From Nonomuraea thailandensis (GTDB lineage Bacteria > Actinomycetota > Actinomycetes > Streptosporangiales > Streptosporangiaceae), in assembly GCF_024172165.1 (NCBI RefSeq), contig NZ_JAMZEB010000002.1, positions 124,001 through 188,000 of the forward strand: a DNA stretch of 64,000 nt. Direction: 5' to 3'. Below the pieces are notes generated by a model, which saw nothing but the letters and a program-made list of their open reading frames with translations, did no database searches and had not been told where the DNA came from. The position numbers were made by a program, and so were the translations under genes. Below, piece after piece: positions 60,899 through 64,000 of the stretch. Positions within the stretch are counted from its first letter, which is position 1. Each line of letters begins with the position of its first letter.

Positions 60899-60959
60899 GC
60901 GCCTGAGCGCCTGAGCGCCTGAGCGCCTGAGCGCCAGGGCGCCAGGGCGCCAGGGCACC
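60896..60959. repeat. Eight 8-bp tandem repeats starting at the stop codon
   Basis: Five copies of TGAGCGCC (60896-60935) are followed by AGGGCGCC twice and AGGGCACC (60936-60959). The first TGA is the stop of the zinc-ribbon gene. Because the period is 8, stop codons recur in all three frames within 24 bp. Confidence 0.95.
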
Positions 60960-60982
60960 TGAGGCGACGGCGGCGCGCGAAG

Positions 60983-62083
60983 CTAGGCGCTGAACGCGCC
61001 GAGCACCTCGCGCATGCGTGAGACCGCCGCGTCCAGCGGCTCCTGAGGCACAGGGGCGGCGAGATCGAGCGTGATGTCCCCGCCCTTGGTCTCCCACACC
61101 CCGGCGACCCGCCCCTCGTGGACGACCACGGGGGAGATCCAGCCTGCCTGCCTGCTCACCTTGGCCTTGAGCTCAGGCGGCAGCAGCGGTGCGAGGTCAC
61201 GCGGCGCGCCCAGGATGTACTGGTCGAAGCCGGGCAGCAGGTGCACCTCGGCCGAAGGCGCGGTGGCGGCGAGGGAGTCGAGGTGCGCGGTCAGCGCCAC
61301 CAGCGTGGCGCCGTCGTCGGTCTCCACCTCCGTCAGCTCGCGCTCCAGCTCCCGGAACCAGCCCTTCAGCACGGCCTTGGGAGCCGTCCCGCCGAAGAGC
61401 CACGTGTCGAACATCCGCGGCGTGGCCGGCCCGTGCGCGCCCAGGAACGCCCGCACCAGGCGCACCCCCGCCTCCTCCTGCGGCGGCAGCGAGCCGGGCC
61501 AGCCGGGAATCCAGGAACGCGGCGTGGTGAACGTCACCTTGCCCTCGCGCGGCGGCCCGTAGCACAGCTCACCGAGCCGGCTCAGCGGCTTGAGCAGCGC
61601 GCCCCAGCCGGAGGAGAGCGCTTCCCGCAGGTGCGCGTCACCGGTCCGCGCCACCACGGCGTCGACCAGCTCCTCCCTGGTCAGGGCCTGGTCGCCGAGC
61701 GCGGCGGGCACGGCGTCGAGGATGGCCGCGATCTCCCCGGCGGTGACGCCCTGGCCGCGCAGCCAGGCGCCCTTCTCCCAGAAGCGCAGCGTGCTCAGCG
61801 CCGCGCAGTAGTCGGCGAGCTGGTCCGACGGCACCAGGTGCAGAGTGCCGCCCCGCATGAGCCACGTCTTGACGAGCGTGCGATCGCTCCACAACGCCCG
61901 GTCGATCTCCCCGGGATCGGGCCGGGCGCTCCTGACGGCCACGGCGAGCCGGGCGGAGGAGGCGACCTGCGCCTGCACCCCGCACAGCCGCCGCGCGACC
62001 GCCACCGCGCCGGCGCCGTCGGCCGCGCTCACGAACTGCCTGCTCAACCGCCAGGCAAGGATCTGGGACCACGTCAGTTTCAC
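60983..62083 (-). CDS. AlkZ-like winged-helix protein (HTH_42 family, candidate DNA glycosylase)
   Basis: GTG 62083 (MKLTWSQILAWRLSRQF) gives 366 residues. The family markers are an N-terminal helical part with GVQAQVASSARLAVAVR, LVKTWLMRGGTLHLVPSDQLADYCAAL, the central winged helices (WIPGWPGSLPPQEEAGVRLVRAFL) and HLLPGFDQYILGAPRD near the C-terminus. VQAQ is the QxQ motif position used by AlkZ-type glycosylases to unhook bulky adducts and interstrand crosslinks. It is the last gene of an oligopeptide ABC operon, 33 bp after the binding protein. Enzyme activity is inferred. Confidence 0.78.
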   Translation of the reverse strand: MKLTWSQILAWRLSRQFVSAADGAGAVAVARRLCGVQAQVASSARLAVAVRSARPDPGEIDRALWSDRTLVKTWLMRGGTLHLVPSDQLADYCAALSTLRFWEKGAWLRGQGVTAGEIAAILDAVPAALGDQALTREELVDAVVARTGDAHLREALSSGWGALLKPLSRLGELCYGPPREGKVTFTTPRSWIPGWPGSLPPQEEAGVRLVRAFLGAHGPATPRMFDTWLFGGTAPKAVLKGWFRELERELTEVETDDGATLVALTAHLDSLAATAPSAEVHLLPGFDQYILGAPRDLAPLLPPELKAKVSRQAGWISPVVVHEGRVAGVWETKGGDITLDLAAPVPQEPLDAAVSRMREVLGAFSA

Positions 62084-62115
62084 CTGGCCATTACTACACC
62101 GGATCGCGGACAGGT

Positions 62116-63810
62116 TCAGTCCGTGAAACCGATGTCCTGGTAGCGCAGGTCGTCGAAGCCGCGCGCCCCGATGTTCGCCAGCTCCTTGCGCACGGCCACC
62201 ATCTGCGGCCGCTGGTAGAGCGGCAGCACGTTCACCAGCTCCCAGATGAGCCGGTCGGCGGCCTGCGTGGCCGCGCGGGCGCGTACGGGGTCGAGGCTCT
62301 GGGCGGCCCTGCTCATGGCCTCGTCGATGGCCGGCGAGCCGGTGCGGCCGAAGTTGGCGTTCCAGTTCTGGCCGTTGGCGGCGTTGGCGTAGATGCCGAA
62401 GCTGCTGGAGACGGGGAAGGGCGTGCCGATGTAGGCGAACGGGGTGATGTCGAAGTTGCCGGGGATCACGTACTTGGTGAAGAAGTCGTCGCTGGGCACG
62501 GCCCTGATCGTGATCTTGACGCCGATCTGACCGAGCATGCTCTGCACCAGCTCGCCTTCCGCCTTGCTGATCTGCACCCCGGACGGCACCACGAACCGCA
62601 GGTCGAGAGGCTTGCCGTCCTTCTGCCTGACCGTGCCGTTCAGCCGCCACCCGGCGGCGTCCAGCATCTGCTTGGCCTTCTCGGGGTTGTAGGCGCCCAG
62701 CGCGCCCGCGTTGTCCTGGTAGCCCTCCTGGGTGTTCATGAAGAAGTGGTTGTTCAGCAGCGCGATCGGCCAGTCGAGGCCCTGCAGGTCCGACTGGGCG
62801 ATGGCCTGGCGGTTGATGCCGAGCTGGATGGCCTGCCGGACGTTGCGGTCCTTGAGCAGCTCGCTGGAGCCGTTGAAGGTGAGGTGCCGGAAGTCGGGGC
62901 CGGCCGCCTGGCGTACCTGGGCGCCCGCGGTGGCCTTGGCGCGCGCGTAGTCGGGCGCGGACGTGCCGACGTCGATGACGTCGAGCTCGCCGTTGTTGAA
63001 CGCCCCGATCAGCGAGTCCTGCTCCGAGGCCCGATAGATGATCTTGTCCAGCTTGGCCCGCTCGCCCCACCACGTGTCGTCCCGCACGATCGTGATGGTC
63101 TTGGCCGTCTGGTCGAACCCGCCGAACTTGAACGGCCCCGCCGTCACCGGGATCCGGTTCACCCACGCGTTGTTGAACGTCTGCGCGCTGCGGTTCGTGG
63201 CGGCCGGCAGCAGCGGCCCGAACAGCGCCTGCCAGTCACCGAACGGCTTGCGGAACGTCACCACCACCTCGTGGTCGTCCTTGCCCCGCGCCACCTTCTC
63301 GATGTCCTGGTAACCGGTCGAGGAGACGATGTGGAAGGCCGGGTCACGCCCGTTGAGCGCCTGCCACTGCGCCTGGTAGTCGGCCCACGTGATCGGCTTC
63401 CCGTCCGACCACCTGGCCTTCGGGTTCAGCGTGTACGTCACGACCTGCTTCGGCCGCTGCTCGGTGACCTTGGCGTCGAGCACGTAGTCGGGGTCGACCG
63501 CGATCTCCGCCTTCTCGTTGGACGTGAACGGCGACGGCAGCAGCGCGTTGCTGATCACGGCCGCCATCGCGAGGTTGCCGTCGACGTGGGTGCGGTTCCA
63601 CTGGGTGGGGAACTCGTTGATGCCCCAGCGCAGCGTGCCGCCGTCCTTGACCTTCTCGCGCGGCTGTGGGTTGAGGTCGGAGGCTTTGATCGTCCGCTCG
63701 TCCCCGGCGCTCTCATGGCCCCCCGGCCCGCTGCCGTGGCCTCCACCGCAGCCCGCGGGCAGCAGCGAAGCCGCCACGGCGACGGCCACGGCCAGACGTG
63801 ATGCTTTCAT
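62116..63810 (-). CDS. Oligopeptide-type ABC transporter substrate-binding lipoprotein
   Basis: ATG 63810 (MKASRLAVAVAVAASLLPAGC) gives 564 residues; the lipobox LPAGC puts the lipid on Cys21. AGGAGG lies a little far upstream (12 bp). The mature protein is a family 5 extracellular solute-binding protein: KDGGTLRWGINEFPTQWN, VVTYTLNPKARWSDGKPITWADY, LTFNGSSELLKDRNVRQAIQLGINRQAIAQ, AYNPEKAKQMLDAAGW and WELVNVLPLYQRPQMVAV. It binds oligopeptides or related ligands for import. An ATP-binding protein gene precedes it by 31 bp and the AlkZ-like gene follows. Confidence 0.93.
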   Translation of the reverse strand: MKASRLAVAVAVAASLLPAGCGGGHGSGPGGHESAGDERTIKASDLNPQPREKVKDGGTLRWGINEFPTQWNRTHVDGNLAMAAVISNALLPSPFTSNEKAEIAVDPDYVLDAKVTEQRPKQVVTYTLNPKARWSDGKPITWADYQAQWQALNGRDPAFHIVSSTGYQDIEKVARGKDDHEVVVTFRKPFGDWQALFGPLLPAATNRSAQTFNNAWVNRIPVTAGPFKFGGFDQTAKTITIVRDDTWWGERAKLDKIIYRASEQDSLIGAFNNGELDVIDVGTSAPDYARAKATAGAQVRQAAGPDFRHLTFNGSSELLKDRNVRQAIQLGINRQAIAQSDLQGLDWPIALLNNHFFMNTQEGYQDNAGALGAYNPEKAKQMLDAAGWRLNGTVRQKDGKPLDLRFVVPSGVQISKAEGELVQSMLGQIGVKITIRAVPSDDFFTKYVIPGNFDITPFAYIGTPFPVSSSFGIYANAANGQNWNANFGRTGSPAIDEAMSRAAQSLDPVRARAATQAADRLIWELVNVLPLYQRPQMVAVRKELANIGARGFDDLRYQDIGFTD

Positions 63811-63841
63811 CGCGCGACATTCCTCCTGGATCGAGCGAGGT

Positions 63842-64000
63842 CTATACGACTTCGCGTCTCTCTGCGTAATGGCAGGCCGCACCCTGGTCCTCGCCCACAG
63901 GCCGCACCTCGGGCTCGACGCCGACGCAGAGCGCGCGCTCCGCGTCGGTGAGCTCGTTGCGGAACTTGGGGCACCTGGTGCGGAATCGACAGCCCGTCGG
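63842..64000 (-). CDS. Oligopeptide ABC transporter ATP-binding protein, C-terminal end (cut by window edge)
   Basis: The last 52 residues plus stop of a frame entering from the right edge: PTGCRFRTRCPKFRN, then ELTDAERALCVGVEPEVRPVG and ACHYAERREVV. The GCxFxxRCP motif with further cysteines is the oligo_HPY C-terminal domain of OppD/OppF-type ATPases, which can carry an iron-sulfur cluster. The Walker motifs lie outside the window. The gene is upstream of and in the same operon as the binding protein at 62116. Confidence 0.9.
   Translation of the reverse strand, partial: PTGCRFRTRCPKFRNELTDAERALCVGVEPEVRPVGEDQGAACHYAERREVV

Overview
The window is chromosomal DNA from a high-GC filamentous actinomycete. 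The best fit is a Streptosporangiaceae-type genome such as Nonomuraea. Support for this: strong third-position GC, many GTG starts, and many ATGA or GTGA gene overlaps. It also has a BfaA/BfaB pair for 10-methyl fatty acids, a lexA / LysM division-factor / nrdR / nrdJ block as in actinobacteria, F420-dependent enzymes, and several secreted glycan hydrolases. The genus is an inference. I saw no rRNA, tRNA, CRISPR array, transposase, integrase or prophage gene. || Layout. 1-5 kb: a GuaB1 fragment, then a TetR/flavin-monooxygenase pair around a large operator, then an AMACR-type racemase coupled to a CYP142-like P450. 5-10.3 kb: a membrane Ser/Thr kinase coupled to a 2-hydroxyacid dehydrogenase, then bfaA-bfaB. 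10.4-13.8 kb: a secreted CBM2 esterase, a phosphotransferase and a HAD phosphatase. 13.8-21.8 kb: an acyl-CoA ligase, a GMC oxidoreductase, two CYP124-like P450s, an epoxide-hydrolase-like enzyme and an RNA methyltransferase. With the racemase and CYP142-like gene, this suggests oxidation of methyl-branched or isoprenoid lipid side chains. 21.8-32.4 kb: a repeat-rich membrane protein, leuS behind a leucine leader peptide, an LLM F420 enzyme, a DoxX protein, a tricorn protease and a MalY/PatB aminotransferase. 32.4-36.2 kb: a nucleotidyltransferase and two arabinan-type GH43-AbfB enzymes behind a LacI-type operator. 36.5-38.7 kb: a GlxA-type regulator with an isochorismatase-like hydrolase. || 39.3-46.6 kb is the DNA-damage and dNTP block. 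lexA diverges from a LysM membrane protein across three SOS-box-like sites, followed by nrdR-nrdJ. The LysM protein is the positional counterpart of mycobacterial Rv2719c (ChiZ) but carries a very long Arg/Ser/Gly-rich cytoplasmic region with hexapeptide repeats. The whole block is embedded in degenerate tandem-repeat DNA. 46.7-64 kb: small hypotheticals, a broken SnoaL gene, a GlpQ phosphodiesterase, a modular GH18 chitinase, F420/FMN split-barrel proteins, an amidohydrolase, a PrsW protease, an MFS pump with its HxlR regulator, tiny basic peptides, an AhpD protein, a SapA-like protein, a second MFS, a zinc-ribbon protein, and an oligopeptide ABC operon that includes an AlkZ-like DNA glycosylase homologue. 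|| The most unusual theme is short tandem repeats that begin in or right at gene stop codons. It recurs at five genes with unrelated repeat units (8, 15, 17, 18 and about 46 bp), and larger degenerate arrays lie beside lexA. Other regulatory structure worth checking: a near-perfect 21-bp-arm operator, identical promoter geometry in front of the two CYP124-like genes, a leuS leader-peptide attenuator, a GAAANTTTC motif before two CBM2 hydrolases, and repeated HxlR palindromes.
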